Positions 8,904 through 18,107 of a DNA stretch of 64,000 bases are shown in pieces. A program made the position numbers and the translations under genes. Origin of the DNA: Methylophilaceae bacterium LSUCC0665. Lineage in GTDB: Bacteria; Pseudomonadota; Gammaproteobacteria; Burkholderiales; Methylophilaceae. The stretch is from assembly GCA_024919215.1 (NCBI GenBank), contig CP103437.1:744001-808000 (forward strand), given 5' to 3'. Positions within the stretch are counted from its first letter, which is position 1, and the number at the start of each line of letters is the position of its first letter. The notes below the pieces were generated by a model that saw only the letters and a program-made list of their open reading frames with translations, was not told the origin of the DNA and did no database searches.

Positions 8904-10200
8904 CTTCTTTTTGCTCACTCTTTTCTATTAAAGAGTCCTCAAACTCTAATAACTCATTCGGATCATCCTGTAATTCAACTTTTTCAATTTGAGAAAAACG
9001 TCGCGATATTTTTTGAGATGTGATGTGAACATCTTGGGCATTTTCATGAGCCATTCTAATGTTATCAGCTAATTTTTTCATTCTCTGATCAAATCTTTCA
9101 AATTCTTTGCCAAGCTTCCCTAGTTCTGCCTTGATGATGTGAACCTGCTTTCTTGTTTCAACATCTTTTAATACCGCTCTAGCCGTATTTAAAACGGCCA
9201 TCAGGGTCGTAGGTGACACAACCCACACCTTATGATTCATAGAGGCTTGTATAAGCTCTGGGTGATAAGCATGAATTTCAGCGAATACCGCTTCTGCCGG
9301 AACAAACATAACCGCCCCATCTGAAGTTTCATCAGGAATAATATATTTAGCAGCAATATCAGTGATATGTTTACGGACATCTAGCTTAAATTGTTTTTCA
9401 GCTTTTATTTTTTCAGGCTCACTTAAAGAGCTATCAAACATTCTTTGATAATTTTCCATAGGAAATTTTGAGTCAACTGCAACTGTGCCTGTTGGTTCTG
9501 GGAGAAATAAGACACAATCTGCACGGCTCCCATTCTTAAAAGAATGTTGAAATGAAAAAGAATCGGGGGGCAATATGTTTTTAACTAAACTCTCAAGCTG
9601 CAATTCTCCATAAGCTCCTCGAGATCTTTTATCTCCCAACAACTCCTGCAAACTGACTACATTTGTGGTTAAACCATCAATTTTCTTTTGAGCCTCGTCG
9701 ATTGTAGCCAACCTTTCCATTACGCTTAAAAAAGTCTCATTCGTTTTTTTAAATCCTTCTTCAAGCCTTTCATGTACTTTGCCGGTTATTTCCTCAAGAC
9801 GAGTATCGACAGATTTAGTCAAAGACTCAATTGATGCCAGAAGCTGCAATGTTGTATTTTTAAGAGAGGATTGAATAGATTCTTGCTGAATCCTACCTTG
9901 GTTCTGTAAAGCTTGATTAAGTTTCTCAACCACTTCAGCTTTTAATTGATTAATAATCTCTTGCTGACTGACTTTTAAATTTTCTAAAACATCTCGATTA
10001 TATTTAAATTCTTCACTCACAAGTTTATTAAAACGATCTGTAGTTTTGTTTAAAGAATCATTAAAATCTTGGAGTATTTTGCGATGATGATCATTTAATT
10101 CTGAGCTAATATCATTGCTGTTTGGTCGCTGCTTAAATAGGACCAACACAACTCCAATAATAACTACAAGCAAGCCGCCTAGACTAAAATATTCAAACAT
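8896..10200 (-). CDS. rmuC: DNA recombination protein RmuC homologue
   Basis: A 434-residue protein with one N-terminal membrane helix (about residues 5-22), a long coiled coil (about 30-190), and the conserved RmuC domain starting near LLGDKRSRGAYGELQLE and running through VDSKFPMENYQRMF and VWVVSPTTLMAVLNTAR. RmuC proteins limit DNA inversion at short inverted repeats and may be structural or nuclease-related; the mechanism is not settled. The acidic C-terminus overlaps moaD. The start overlaps the yigZ-family gene by eight bases. Confidence 0.9.
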   Translation of the reverse strand: MFEYFSLGGLLVVIIGVVLVLFKQRPNSNDISSELNDHHRKILQDFNDSLNKTTDRFNKLVSEEFKYNRDVLENLKVSQQEIINQLKAEVVEKLNQALQNQGRIQQESIQSSLKNTTLQLLASIESLTKSVDTRLEEITGKVHERLEEGFKKTNETFLSVMERLATIDEAQKKIDGLTTNVVSLQELLGDKRSRGAYGELQLESLVKNILPPDSFSFQHSFKNGSRADCVLFLPEPTGTVAVDSKFPMENYQRMFDSSLSEPEKIKAEKQFKLDVRKHITDIAAKYIIPDETSDGAVMFVPAEAVFAEIHAYHPELIQASMNHKVWVVSPTTLMAVLNTARAVLKDVETRKQVHIIKAELGKLGKEFERFDQRMKKLADNIRMAHENAQDVHITSQKISRRFSQIEKVELQDDPNELLEFEDSLIEKSEQKEDD

Positions 10201-10789
10201 GAATCATATCCAATTGATTGGCTTTCAAAAAAGATTCAAGGTGCAATTCTTGTCCTTTAGGCAACTTAAGATGAAGAGTCACATTATCATCAAACTTCTT
10301 TTCAACTACCTCGCCTCTAATATTATAAACTAATTTAATAAATTGATCTAATATATTGTATTTTAATATAATTTTAAAAAAATTATATTCCATATATTTA
10401 ATAAATTTTGCCACCTCTAGTGACATTTGTGCTGCCTCACTATACGCCTTTACTAACCCTCCGGTGCCTAAATTTATCCCGCCATAATAACGAATAACCA
10501 GAACTGCTGTATTGATCATACTCCTCCCCTCTAATATATTTAATAAAGGCTTACCTGCAGTCCCCGATGGTTCTCCATCATCTGAAAAATAAGCGTCAAT
10601 ACCGTCATTGTCATTCTTTGTTCTCAGAGCATAAACAATGTGACTAGCGTTATTAAAGGGCTCTTTCCATAAATGAGTTAATTTTTGCTTAAGTAAAGAT
10701 AAACTATCACAAGGTATGGTTTGGCTAATAAATTTTGATTTATTAACCACTATTTCATTGAATTCTGTTTCCTTTTCAACAACAAGCAC
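10193..10789 (-). CDS. yigZ: YigZ/IMPACT family protein
   Basis: A 198-residue protein of the UPF0029 (IMPACT/YigZ) family. The N-terminal domain has KSKFISQTIPCDS, the conserved ASHIVYALRT, DDGEPSGTAGKPLL, and VLVIRYYGGINLGTGGLVKAY. A smaller C-terminal ferredoxin-like domain follows. In eukaryotes IMPACT tunes GCN2 signalling; the bacterial role is not established, so I assign only the family. It shares its first base with the last base of fhs and sits in the same transcript. Confidence 0.9.
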   Translation of the reverse strand: MLVVEKETEFNEIVVNKSKFISQTIPCDSLSLLKQKLTHLWKEPFNNASHIVYALRTKNDNDGIDAYFSDDGEPSGTAGKPLLNILEGRSMINTAVLVIRYYGGINLGTGGLVKAYSEAAQMSLEVAKFIKYMEYNFFKIILKYNILDQFIKLVYNIRGEVVEKKFDDNVTLHLKLPKGQELHLESFLKANQLDMIHV

Positions 10790-12438
10790 TAAAATAACCC
10801 TTTTAAAATACCTTTGGAATTTACATCAATTGTCTCTGCAGCAGGTTTAACTGGAAGTCCCGGCATTGTCATAATTGGACCACAAATAACTACAATAAAG
10901 CCAGCTCCATTTTTTAAATCAAAATCTTTAATTTCCAAAACATGGTTCACTGTTGCACCAAGTTGAGCTGGGTCGGATGAAAAAGAATAAGGTGTTTTAG
11001 CAATACAAACAGGCATTCTTTTTACTCCACCCAATCTCTCAAATTCCTTTAATTTTTTTCTTGCCAAAGCTGATAATTTAATTGCTTTTGCCTTATAGAT
11101 ATTTTTAGCAATTGTCTCAATCTTAGATAGTATAGGTTGATTCAGTCCATACAAGGCATGTGCTTTGTTTTGCTTCTGACATAACTTTACAATATCTTTG
11201 GCCAAATGAGTGGCTCCGATTGCACCCTTTTCCCAGTGCTCACACAAATGCATACTGACATTTTCTGATTCGATTAGCTGTCTCAGCAATGATATTTCCT
11301 GATCAGAATCAAATTTAAATCTATTGACAGCAACAACTACATTCATACCAAATTGATTCAAACAATTTTGAATATGGCGTTGCAAATTCTCAAACCCCCT
11401 TCTAAGGGCATCTAGATTTTCTTTATTTAATTTATCTTTTAAAACACCTCCGTGATATTTTAAAGCTCGTATTGTTGCCACAATAACCACCGCGTCAGGA
11501 GTAGCTCCCAATGTTCGGGACTTGATATCCATAAATTTTTCTGCGCCAAGATCAGCTCCGAAGCCTGCCTCAGTCACAACAAAATCAGCTAACTTCTGGC
11601 CTGTTCGTGTTGCCATCACGCTATTACAACCATGAGCAATGTTCGCAAAAGGTCCACCATGGATAATCACAGGAGTCTCATAAATTGTTTGTACTAAGTT
11701 AGGCTTAAAAGCATCTTTTAAAAGCGCAGTCATAGCTCCATGAGCTTTGATTTGTCTTGCGTAAATCGGTTTACCATCTTTACTAAAAGCTATCAAAATT
11801 TTACCTAGACGAAGTTTCAAGTCATCCATATCTTTAGCTAAACAAAATATTGCCATCACCTCGGATGCCACAGTAATATCAAACTTTGAGTCTCGCTCAT
11901 AGCGAAGACCATCTTGATGAATAGTTCTAAGAGAACGGTCATTCATATCCAAACATCGCCTGATTTGTATTTTGTTTATATCAATATTTAATTTATTGCC
12001 ATGAAAGATATGATTATCAATCATTGCCACAAGTAGATTATTTGCAGAAGTGATGGCATGAAAATCACCAGTAAAATGAAGGTTAATTTCCTCCATTGGT
12101 AAGGCTTGTGAATATCCGCCACCAGTTGCGCCACCCTTCATACCAAAAACAGGGCCAAGAGAAGGCTCCCTCAAACATGCAATTGATTTTTTTCCTATTT
12201 TTCGAAGAGCATCTGTTAATCCCACTGTTGTCGTAGTTTTACCTTCACCAGCCGGCGTTGGACTCATTGCAGTGACCAGAATAATTTTTCCATTTTTTTT
12301 ACGACTTGGAATGGAGTTAATCTTGGCAATATGTTTGCCAAAAGTGGTTAAATCTGTCGATTTTAAATTTATTTTCTTAGCTATAGTTATGATATCTCTT
12401 AACTTTTTAGCCTGAGATATTTGCAAATCTGATTTCAT
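10789..12438 (-). CDS. fhs: Formate-tetrahydrofolate ligase
   Basis: A 549-residue ATP-dependent enzyme that joins formate to tetrahydrofolate to give 10-formyl-THF, feeding one-carbon units into serine, purine and methionine synthesis. The P-loop PTPAGEGKTTT is at residues 60-70, followed by LREPSLGPVFGMKGGATGGG and TGDFHAITSANNLL, all family hallmarks. Length matches the family. In a methylotroph it balances formate assimilation against oxidation. The start overlaps the CysB-like regulator by four bases. Confidence 0.97.
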   Translation of the reverse strand: MKSDLQISQAKKLRDIITIAKKINLKSTDLTTFGKHIAKINSIPSRKKNGKIILVTAMSPTPAGEGKTTTTVGLTDALRKIGKKSIACLREPSLGPVFGMKGGATGGGYSQALPMEEINLHFTGDFHAITSANNLLVAMIDNHIFHGNKLNIDINKIQIRRCLDMNDRSLRTIHQDGLRYERDSKFDITVASEVMAIFCLAKDMDDLKLRLGKILIAFSKDGKPIYARQIKAHGAMTALLKDAFKPNLVQTIYETPVIIHGGPFANIAHGCNSVMATRTGQKLADFVVTEAGFGADLGAEKFMDIKSRTLGATPDAVVIVATIRALKYHGGVLKDKLNKENLDALRRGFENLQRHIQNCLNQFGMNVVVAVNRFKFDSDQEISLLRQLIESENVSMHLCEHWEKGAIGATHLAKDIVKLCQKQNKAHALYGLNQPILSKIETIAKNIYKAKAIKLSALARKKLKEFERLGGVKRMPVCIAKTPYSFSSDPAQLGATVNHVLEIKDFDLKNGAGFIVVICGPIMTMPGLPVKPAAETIDVNSKGILKGLF

Positions 12439-13361
12439 ACTCTATCCTCCAACTTTTGTTTGAGATCACCTGACTTTAATCCAGAAAATCGTTGAATAAA
12501 ATCAAAAACAAAGCTTCTTATAAAAAGATCTTTTCTTAATCCCAATAGTGTTGTGCTAGGTTCAAATAAATGACTCAAATCAATTGCTCTTAAGTCAATA
12601 TCCTTGTTCTTATCGTATGCCATTTCAGCAACTAATCCAATCCCTAAATTGAGATTAACATATGTTTTAATAACATCCGCATCAATTGCTGTGAGGACTA
12701 TATTTGGTGATAAGTGCGCCTGCTTAAATGCTTTTGATACACTAGTACTGCCAGTAAAAGCATAATCATAAGTAATAATGGGGTACTGAGACAAATCATT
12801 CAATGTAATAGCATTGCTTAACTGATTCAAAGGATGATTTACTGGGGCGACTAAGATCCGATTCCATTGATAACAGGGAATAGTAAAAATTTTGCCATTC
12901 AAACCAATTGATTCAGTGGCTATGCCGATATCTGCCTCTCCTTTTTCAACCTGCTCGGTTACTTGGTCTGGATTTCCTTGATGAATATTTAATTTAATGT
13001 TCGGATATTGTTTTATAAACCACTCTACGACCTTAGGCAATTTATATCTTGCCTGTGTGTGTGTCGTTGCAATAGTGAATACACCATTTTCCGATGAAGC
13101 ATAATTATCTGAAATATGCCTAATATTTTTTACCTTTTTTAAAATATCACTGATAGCCTCATAAACATAATGACCTGGTTCAGAAAGACCCACCAATCTT
13201 TTACCGTTTCTGACGAAAATCTTTACTTTAATCTCATCTTCAAGAAGTTGAATTTGTTTACTCACTCCTGGTTGCGAGGTGTGAAGATTTTCAGCCGCAT
13301 GGGAAACGTTAAAATTACAATTAACGATTTCATAAACACATCTAAGTTGTTGTAATTTCAT
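12435..13361 (-). CDS. cysB: CysB-like LysR-family transcriptional regulator
   Basis: A 308-residue LysR regulator. The N-terminal winged HTH includes FNVSHAAENLHTSQPGVSKQIQLLEDE, and the effector domain follows from about residue 93. In CysB proteins this domain binds O- or N-acetylserine and sulfate-type signals. CysB starts typically with MKLQQLRCVYEIV, as here. The gene is divergent from the TauE-cysI-cysH-cysDN operon across 89 bases, which supports control of that operon. It is also the first gene of the run containing fhs, so sulfur state may influence Fhs and Moco synthesis by read-through. Confidence 0.92.
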   Translation of the reverse strand: MKLQQLRCVYEIVNCNFNVSHAAENLHTSQPGVSKQIQLLEDEIKVKIFVRNGKRLVGLSEPGHYVYEAISDILKKVKNIRHISDNYASSENGVFTIATTHTQARYKLPKVVEWFIKQYPNIKLNIHQGNPDQVTEQVEKGEADIGIATESIGLNGKIFTIPCYQWNRILVAPVNHPLNQLSNAITLNDLSQYPIITYDYAFTGSTSVSKAFKQAHLSPNIVLTAIDADVIKTYVNLNLGIGLVAEMAYDKNKDIDLRAIDLSHLFEPSTTLLGLRKDLFIRSFVFDFIQRFSGLKSGDLKQKLEDRV

Positions 13362-13398
13362 ATAACTTTTTTTTATATAAGTAGTTTTTTATATTATT

Positions 13399-13414
13399 AT
13401 TTTATATATAAAAT
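13399..13414. promoter_or_regulatory. 16-base AT palindrome in the cysB/sulfur operon divergent region
   Basis: ATTTTATATATAAAAT is a perfect 16-base palindrome, just upstream of an extended -10 for the plus-strand operon. LysR proteins bind dyad sequences in such divergent gaps, so it is a candidate operator. The gap is very AT-rich, which weakens the case. Confidence 0.35.
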
Positions 13415-13415
13415 C

Positions 13416-13424
13416 TGTTATAGT
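13416..13424 (+). promoter_or_regulatory. Extended -10 of the sulfur assimilation operon
   Basis: TGTTATAGT combines a TG extension with TATAGT at 13419-13424, 27 bases upstream of the exporter ATG. No good -35 is present, as expected for an activator-dependent promoter. Confidence 0.4.
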
Positions 13425-13450
13425 TCAAGCTGTTTTTTAATAATTTTTTT

Positions 13451-14227
13451 ATGCTTTTCACTTTATCTGGCTTTTTAATCGGTTTACTCATTGGGCTGAC
13501 TGGGGTTGGTGGCGGCTCTTTAATGACACCACTTCTCATGCTCTTCTTCAAAGTACCTGCTGCAATTGCTGTTGGTACTGATCTACTGTATGCATCAATA
13601 ACAAAATCTGTAGGTATATTTAAACATCAAAAACTTGGCCATGTTGAATGGCCTATTGTGACAAATTTAATGTTAGGGAGTGTGCCGGCCGCAATATTAA
13701 CGAGTATTTTCTTAAGTTTTAATCTCGTTCAAGAAGGTAATATGACAAGCTTTATAGAAATCTTCTTAGGATTAGCATTAATCGTGACCTCTGTTGCAAT
13801 TTTTTTTCAACCTCTCATTATTAATAAGTCATTAAAAAGACCTTCGTTAAACGAAAAAAAACGAAAAATCATCACTATTATCTTGGGTATAATATTAGGT
13901 TTTATTGTCACACTGACTTCTGTTGGAGCCGGTGCTATTGGAGTGACCATGCTTCTCATTTTATATCCGAAGCTACCAATAAAAAAAATTATTGGCACTG
14001 ATATAGCTCATGCAGTTCCACTAACATTAATTAGTGGTATTGGTCATGCGTCCATTGGTACAGTAGACTTTGAACTGTTAGTAGTTCTTCTTATTGGGTC
14101 AATCCCAGGGGTTTGGTTGGGAGCCAAGCTGAATGCCAAAGCAAACGATGAATGGATCAGGTTATTGCTCATTATTATTTTATTTGGAATTGCATTAAAA
14201 CTATTAGGTAATCACGTCTATGTATAA
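13451..14227 (+). CDS. TauE/SafE family sulfite exporter-like membrane protein
   Basis: A 258-residue membrane protein with about eight hydrophobic segments in two similar halves. Each half has the family glycine motif: GLLIGLTGVGGGSLMTPLL at the N-terminus and GFIVTLTSVGAGAIGVTML in the second half. TauE/SafE proteins export sulfite, sulfoacetate or related anions, or import sulfur compounds. As the first gene of the sulfate assimilation operon it could relieve sulfite build-up or import a sulfur source; direction is not decided by sequence. It overlaps cysI by eight bases. Confidence 0.88.
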   Translation: MLFTLSGFLIGLLIGLTGVGGGSLMTPLLMLFFKVPAAIAVGTDLLYASITKSVGIFKHQKLGHVEWPIVTNLMLGSVPAAILTSIFLSFNLVQEGNMTSFIEIFLGLALIVTSVAIFFQPLIINKSLKRPSLNEKKRKIITIILGIILGFIVTLTSVGAGAIGVTMLLILYPKLPIKKIIGTDIAHAVPLTLISGIGHASIGTVDFELLVVLLIGSIPGVWLGAKLNAKANDEWIRLLLIIILFGIALKLLGNHVYV

Positions 14228-15869
14228 ATATGATCATTATGATAGAAAAATAGTCAATCAAAGAGTTGATCAGTATGAAGATCAACTCAACCGTTACTTT
14301 AATAAAGAATTAACTGATGAAGAATTTAGGCCTCTTCGACTTCAAAATGGTCTATATATTCAACGTCATGCGCCTATGTTGAGAGTGGCCATTCCTTATG
14401 GGCTTTTATCCTCAAATCAGTTAAGAGCATTGGCAGATATTGCTGATGAATTTGATCGAGGATATGGGCATTTTAGTACCAGGCAGAATATCCAATTTAA
14501 TTGGCCTAAGCTAGAAGAAACGCCAAAAATTTTACGCAAATTAGCTGATGTAGAAATGCATGCCATACAAACCTCAGGAAATTGTATTAGAAATATCACA
14601 ACAGATCCTTATGCTGGGGTCACACCAGATGAGATTGTAGATACTAGATATATAGCTGAAATTTTAAGGCAATGGAGTACCTTTCATCCTGAATTTGCCT
14701 TGTTGCCTCGAAAATTTAAAATCTCAATCAGTGGATCAAAACAAGATCGTGCTCTGGTCAAAACACACGATATTGGTTTGGAATTAGTCAAAGAAGATGA
14801 TAATTTATTCGTCAATGTTTTTGTTGGAGGTGGGCTTGGCAGAACTCCAGTTATTGGACAACTTTTAAAAGAAAAATTACCAATTGAACATTTACTATCT
14901 TACTGCGAGTCTATTATAAGAATTTACAACCTGTATGGCCGTCGCGATAACATGTATAAAGCAAGAATTAAAATTCTTGTCAAAGCTCTCGGAGTTGAAT
15001 CATTCAAAAAACAAGTCGAGGATGATTGGAATGATGGAAAAAATTCATCCAACCATTTAAACGATAAAGAAATTAGTCGCGTCAAACAGTTTTTTACAAG
15101 CCCTGATTATGAAGTGCTTGAATCAATTCATTTGGAAGGTCAATATAGCGAGGATCAGAATTTTTTAAAATGGATAAAAAGAAATACAAGAGATCACATA
15201 AAAATCGGGTATCGATCCGTTACTATTTCTCTTAAAGGGAAAAAACAAACAGCTCCAGGTGACATACAATCAACCGAAATGCGAGTTGTTGCTGATCTGG
15301 CAGACCAATATTCATTTGGAGAAATTCGATCCACTCATGAGCAAAATTTAGTTCTAGCTGATGTAAAAGAAAAAGATTTATTTGATGTCTACTCTGTGCT
15401 TCGTGAGAATAATCTTGGAGAAGCAAATATTGGATTAATCACTGATATTATATGCTGTCCTGGTGGTGATTTCTGTAGTCTCGCTAATGCCAAAAGTATT
15501 CCCATTGCAAAAAGTATTGATAACCTCTTTGATAATTATGACTTTTTATTTGATATTGGAACCATTTCGTTAAATATATCTGGTTGTATGAACGCATGTG
15601 GGCATCATCATGTTGGAAATATTGGTATTTTAGGAGTTGATAAAGACGGTTCGGAGTGGTATCAAATCACACTTGGTGGTCAGCAAGGTGTCAATGCCTC
15701 ATTGGGAAAAGTCATAGGCCCATCATTTTCTGCAGATGAAGTACCAGCTGTGATTAAAGAAATTTTAAATATCTATATTGCGCAGAGAGACACGGAAGAA
15801 GAAGAATTTATAGACTGTTATAACCGCATAGGCTTAGATCCTTTTAAAGAAGCAATTTATAAAAATTAA
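14220..15869 (+). CDS. cysI: Assimilatory sulfite reductase hemoprotein
   Basis: A 549-residue siroheme/[4Fe-4S] reductase that reduces sulfite to sulfide with six electrons. The cluster cysteines are Cys412-Cys413 with C413-x5-C418 (CPGGDFC) and C456-x3-C460 (GCMNACGHHH). The N-terminal region has FRPLRLQNGLYIQRHAPMLR and GHFSTRQNIQFNW, siroheme- and substrate-binding parts. No cysJ flavoprotein is encoded here, but a ferredoxin gene ends the operon. The family also includes nitrite reductases; the cysH/cysDN context argues for sulfite. Confidence 0.93.
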   Translation: MYKYDHYDRKIVNQRVDQYEDQLNRYFNKELTDEEFRPLRLQNGLYIQRHAPMLRVAIPYGLLSSNQLRALADIADEFDRGYGHFSTRQNIQFNWPKLEETPKILRKLADVEMHAIQTSGNCIRNITTDPYAGVTPDEIVDTRYIAEILRQWSTFHPEFALLPRKFKISISGSKQDRALVKTHDIGLELVKEDDNLFVNVFVGGGLGRTPVIGQLLKEKLPIEHLLSYCESIIRIYNLYGRRDNMYKARIKILVKALGVESFKKQVEDDWNDGKNSSNHLNDKEISRVKQFFTSPDYEVLESIHLEGQYSEDQNFLKWIKRNTRDHIKIGYRSVTISLKGKKQTAPGDIQSTEMRVVADLADQYSFGEIRSTHEQNLVLADVKEKDLFDVYSVLRENNLGEANIGLITDIICCPGGDFCSLANAKSIPIAKSIDNLFDNYDFLFDIGTISLNISGCMNACGHHHVGNIGILGVDKDGSEWYQITLGGQQGVNASLGKVIGPSFSADEVPAVIKEILNIYIAQRDTEEEEFIDCYNRIGLDPFKEAIYKN

Positions 15870-15870
15870 T

Positions 15871-16458
15871 ATGGATACACAATTAATAAAAAATAAAGAA
15901 TTAGTGCTAAATGATTGGTTTTGGATAGTTCCTGACACCAGTAATGAAGAGGTAAAAAAACAAGCTGGTAAGGTCGTTCAATTTAAGTTAACAGGAGAAT
16001 GTTTTCCGAGTGATGCCACATTAAATAATGTGATACTTCCAGAAGCTGAAAAAGTGATCGTTCCTTTGCGTCTTTTTTTATTACAAACCGATAAAATTAA
16101 AAAGAAATATAAGGAATATGGTATCTGGATATACTCGCACGACGAATTAGATCTATTCAGTCACCTGAAAGAGGATATTAATAGTTTTCCAGTAGTTGGG
16201 GTGTATGTTGAAAAATTTGCAGACGGCAGAATTTATTCTCTAGGTAATCTAATTCGCAGAAAATTATCCTACAAGAATGACCTCCGCGCCCTTGGCGACG
16301 TCTTCAAAGATCAATTATTTTATTTGGCTCGATCAGGGTTTGATAGTTTCCTGATAAAAGACGGCTACGATGCAAAAAAAGCTTTGCTTGGTCTGGAAGA
16401 TTTTTCATACAGCTACCAAGGCACACTTAGTCAAAAGCCATTATGGGGTGAAAGATAA
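15871..16458 (+). CDS. DUF934 family protein of the sulfite reductase locus
   Basis: A 195-residue cytoplasmic protein of the DUF934 family, usually found directly between cysI and cysH in beta- and gammaproteobacteria. A typical C-terminal stretch is LARSGFDSFLI, and GRIYSLGNLIRRKL lies upstream. The biochemical role is not known; genome context suggests an accessory to sulfite reduction or siroheme/cluster supply. The start lies just after the cysI stop and cysH follows after five bases. Confidence 0.85.
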   Translation: MDTQLIKNKELVLNDWFWIVPDTSNEEVKKQAGKVVQFKLTGECFPSDATLNNVILPEAEKVIVPLRLFLLQTDKIKKKYKEYGIWIYSHDELDLFSHLKEDINSFPVVGVYVEKFADGRIYSLGNLIRRKLSYKNDLRALGDVFKDQLFYLARSGFDSFLIKDGYDAKKALLGLEDFSYSYQGTLSQKPLWGER

Positions 16459-16463
16459 TCGAT

Positions 16464-17195
16464 ATGAATAAGGCTTCAATAAAGATTGAGACAATTAGTG
16501 TCACTGATTCTCTTCGTACTATCGTAACTGAAAAAGAAAAATCACTCTTGCAATTAATGAATGAGCTTCCAAATCAATATAAGGCAATTACATTTGCATC
16601 AAGCATGGGTGCAGAAGATATGGTAATTACCCATGCTCTTAATAAAATTAATAGCCCAATTGAGATATTCACTTTAGATACCGGCAGGCTTCATCAAGAA
16701 ACATATGACCTTATCGCTAAAATAAATCAAAATTATTCAACACAAATTAAGGTGTATAGCCCATCATCAAATGATGTTGAAAATTATGTTTCTGAATATG
16801 GCATCAATGATTTTTATAATTCTTTAGAATCAAGGAAGGAATGTTGCCGAGTGAGAAAAATTGAGCCTTTAAAGAGAGCGTTAAATGGCAAAGATGCATG
16901 GATCACTGGAATTCGATCCGAGCAATCTATAACTAGATCGGATATCAAGTTAATTGATAGAGATTCAACTTTTAATCTTGATAAAATCAGCCCCCTACTC
17001 GATTGGACTGAGGATGAAGTGTGGGCATGTATCAAAATGAATGATATTCCATACAACAAACTCCATGATCATTTTTTTCCAAGCATTGGATGTGAGCCTT
17101 GTACGCGAGCAATTTCTATGGGTGAGAATGTCCGTGCAGGTAGGTGGTGGTGGGAAAATCCAGAACACAAAGAATGTGGGCTACATAAAAAATAA
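16464..17195 (+). CDS. cysH: Adenylyl-sulfate (APS) reductase, thioredoxin-dependent
   Basis: A 243-residue adenine nucleotide alpha-hydrolase-fold reductase. It contains Cys127-Cys128 (ECCRVRKIEPL) and C210-x2-C213 (GCEPCTRA), the four cysteines that bind [4Fe-4S] in APS reductases and are missing from enterobacterial PAPS reductase. The catalytic cysteine is in the C-terminal ECGLH (Cys238). It should therefore reduce APS directly to sulfite and AMP, so no APS kinase is needed, matching a cysN without a kinase domain and the lack of cysC. cysD follows after nine bases. Confidence 0.95.
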   Translation: MNKASIKIETISVTDSLRTIVTEKEKSLLQLMNELPNQYKAITFASSMGAEDMVITHALNKINSPIEIFTLDTGRLHQETYDLIAKINQNYSTQIKVYSPSSNDVENYVSEYGINDFYNSLESRKECCRVRKIEPLKRALNGKDAWITGIRSEQSITRSDIKLIDRDSTFNLDKISPLLDWTEDEVWACIKMNDIPYNKLHDHFFPSIGCEPCTRAISMGENVRAGRWWWENPEHKECGLHKK

Positions 17196-17204
17196 GGAAA
17201 ATAA

Positions 17205-18107
17205 ATGCAAAATGAATTATCTCATTTAGACTGGCTTGAAGCAGAAGCCATCCATATTATGCGAGAGGTTGCTGGTCAATGCAGTAACCCTGTTCTCTTG
17301 TTTTCTGGAGGAAAAGATTCTTTATGTTTATTAAGAATCGCTGAGAAAGCTTTCAGGCCAGGAAAGTTTCCATTTCCATTAATGCATATTGATACCGGTC
17401 ACAATTATCAGGAAGTAATTGATTTTCGAGATAAAAAGGTCACAGAACTGAATGAACGCTTAATTGTAAGATCAGTTGAAGATTCAATGGCAAGAGGTAC
17501 GGTGAAGCTAAATTATGAATTAGAGCCTAGAAATAAGTATCAATCCATCACGTTACTAGAAGCTATTGATGAATTTAAATTTGACTGCTGTATTGGTGGC
17601 GCTAGAAGAGATGAAGAAAAGGCGCGAGCAAAAGAAAGGATCATGAGTTTTCGAGACAGTTTTGGACAATGGGATCCAAAAAACCAAAGACCTGAACTTT
17701 GGGATCTTTACAACGCCATGACTCATAAAGGAGAAAATATTAGAGCATTTCCAATCTCAAACTGGACAGAAATGGATGTATGGCAATATATTGAAAGAGA
17801 GCAATTAGAGCTTCCTTCTATCTATTTCGCTCACAAAAGAGATATTATTCGACGAGATGGTGCAATAGTTCCTGTAACAGATGTCACTCCACCTAAAGAT
17901 GGTGAGATTGTAGAAAATATAATGGTGAGGTTTAGGACAGTTGGTGATATTACTTGTACCGCTCCTGTAGAGAGTCATGCCGATGATGTACAAAAAATTA
18001 TTATTGAAACAGCTGAATCAAGAATTTCAGAAAGAGGTGCGACTCGTTTAGATGACCAAATGTCTGAAGCGTCAATGGAGCAAAGAAAAAAAGAAGGATA
18101 TTTTTAA
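17205..18107 (+). CDS. cysD: Sulfate adenylyltransferase subunit 2
   Basis: A 300-residue catalytic subunit of ATP sulfurylase, forming APS from sulfate and ATP. The PP-loop SGGKDSLCLLRIA lies near residue 30. Other landmarks are HIDTGHNYQEVIDFRD, GGARRDEEKARAKER, and the C-terminal RFRTVGDITCTAPVES. The ribosome binding site AAGGAAAAT precedes its ATG. Its stop codon shares one base with the start of cysN (TAATG), a sign of coupled synthesis of the heterodimer. Confidence 0.97.
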   Translation: MQNELSHLDWLEAEAIHIMREVAGQCSNPVLLFSGGKDSLCLLRIAEKAFRPGKFPFPLMHIDTGHNYQEVIDFRDKKVTELNERLIVRSVEDSMARGTVKLNYELEPRNKYQSITLLEAIDEFKFDCCIGGARRDEEKARAKERIMSFRDSFGQWDPKNQRPELWDLYNAMTHKGENIRAFPISNWTEMDVWQYIEREQLELPSIYFAHKRDIIRRDGAIVPVTDVTPPKDGEIVENIMVRFRTVGDITCTAPVESHADDVQKIIIETAESRISERGATRLDDQMSEASMEQRKKEGYF

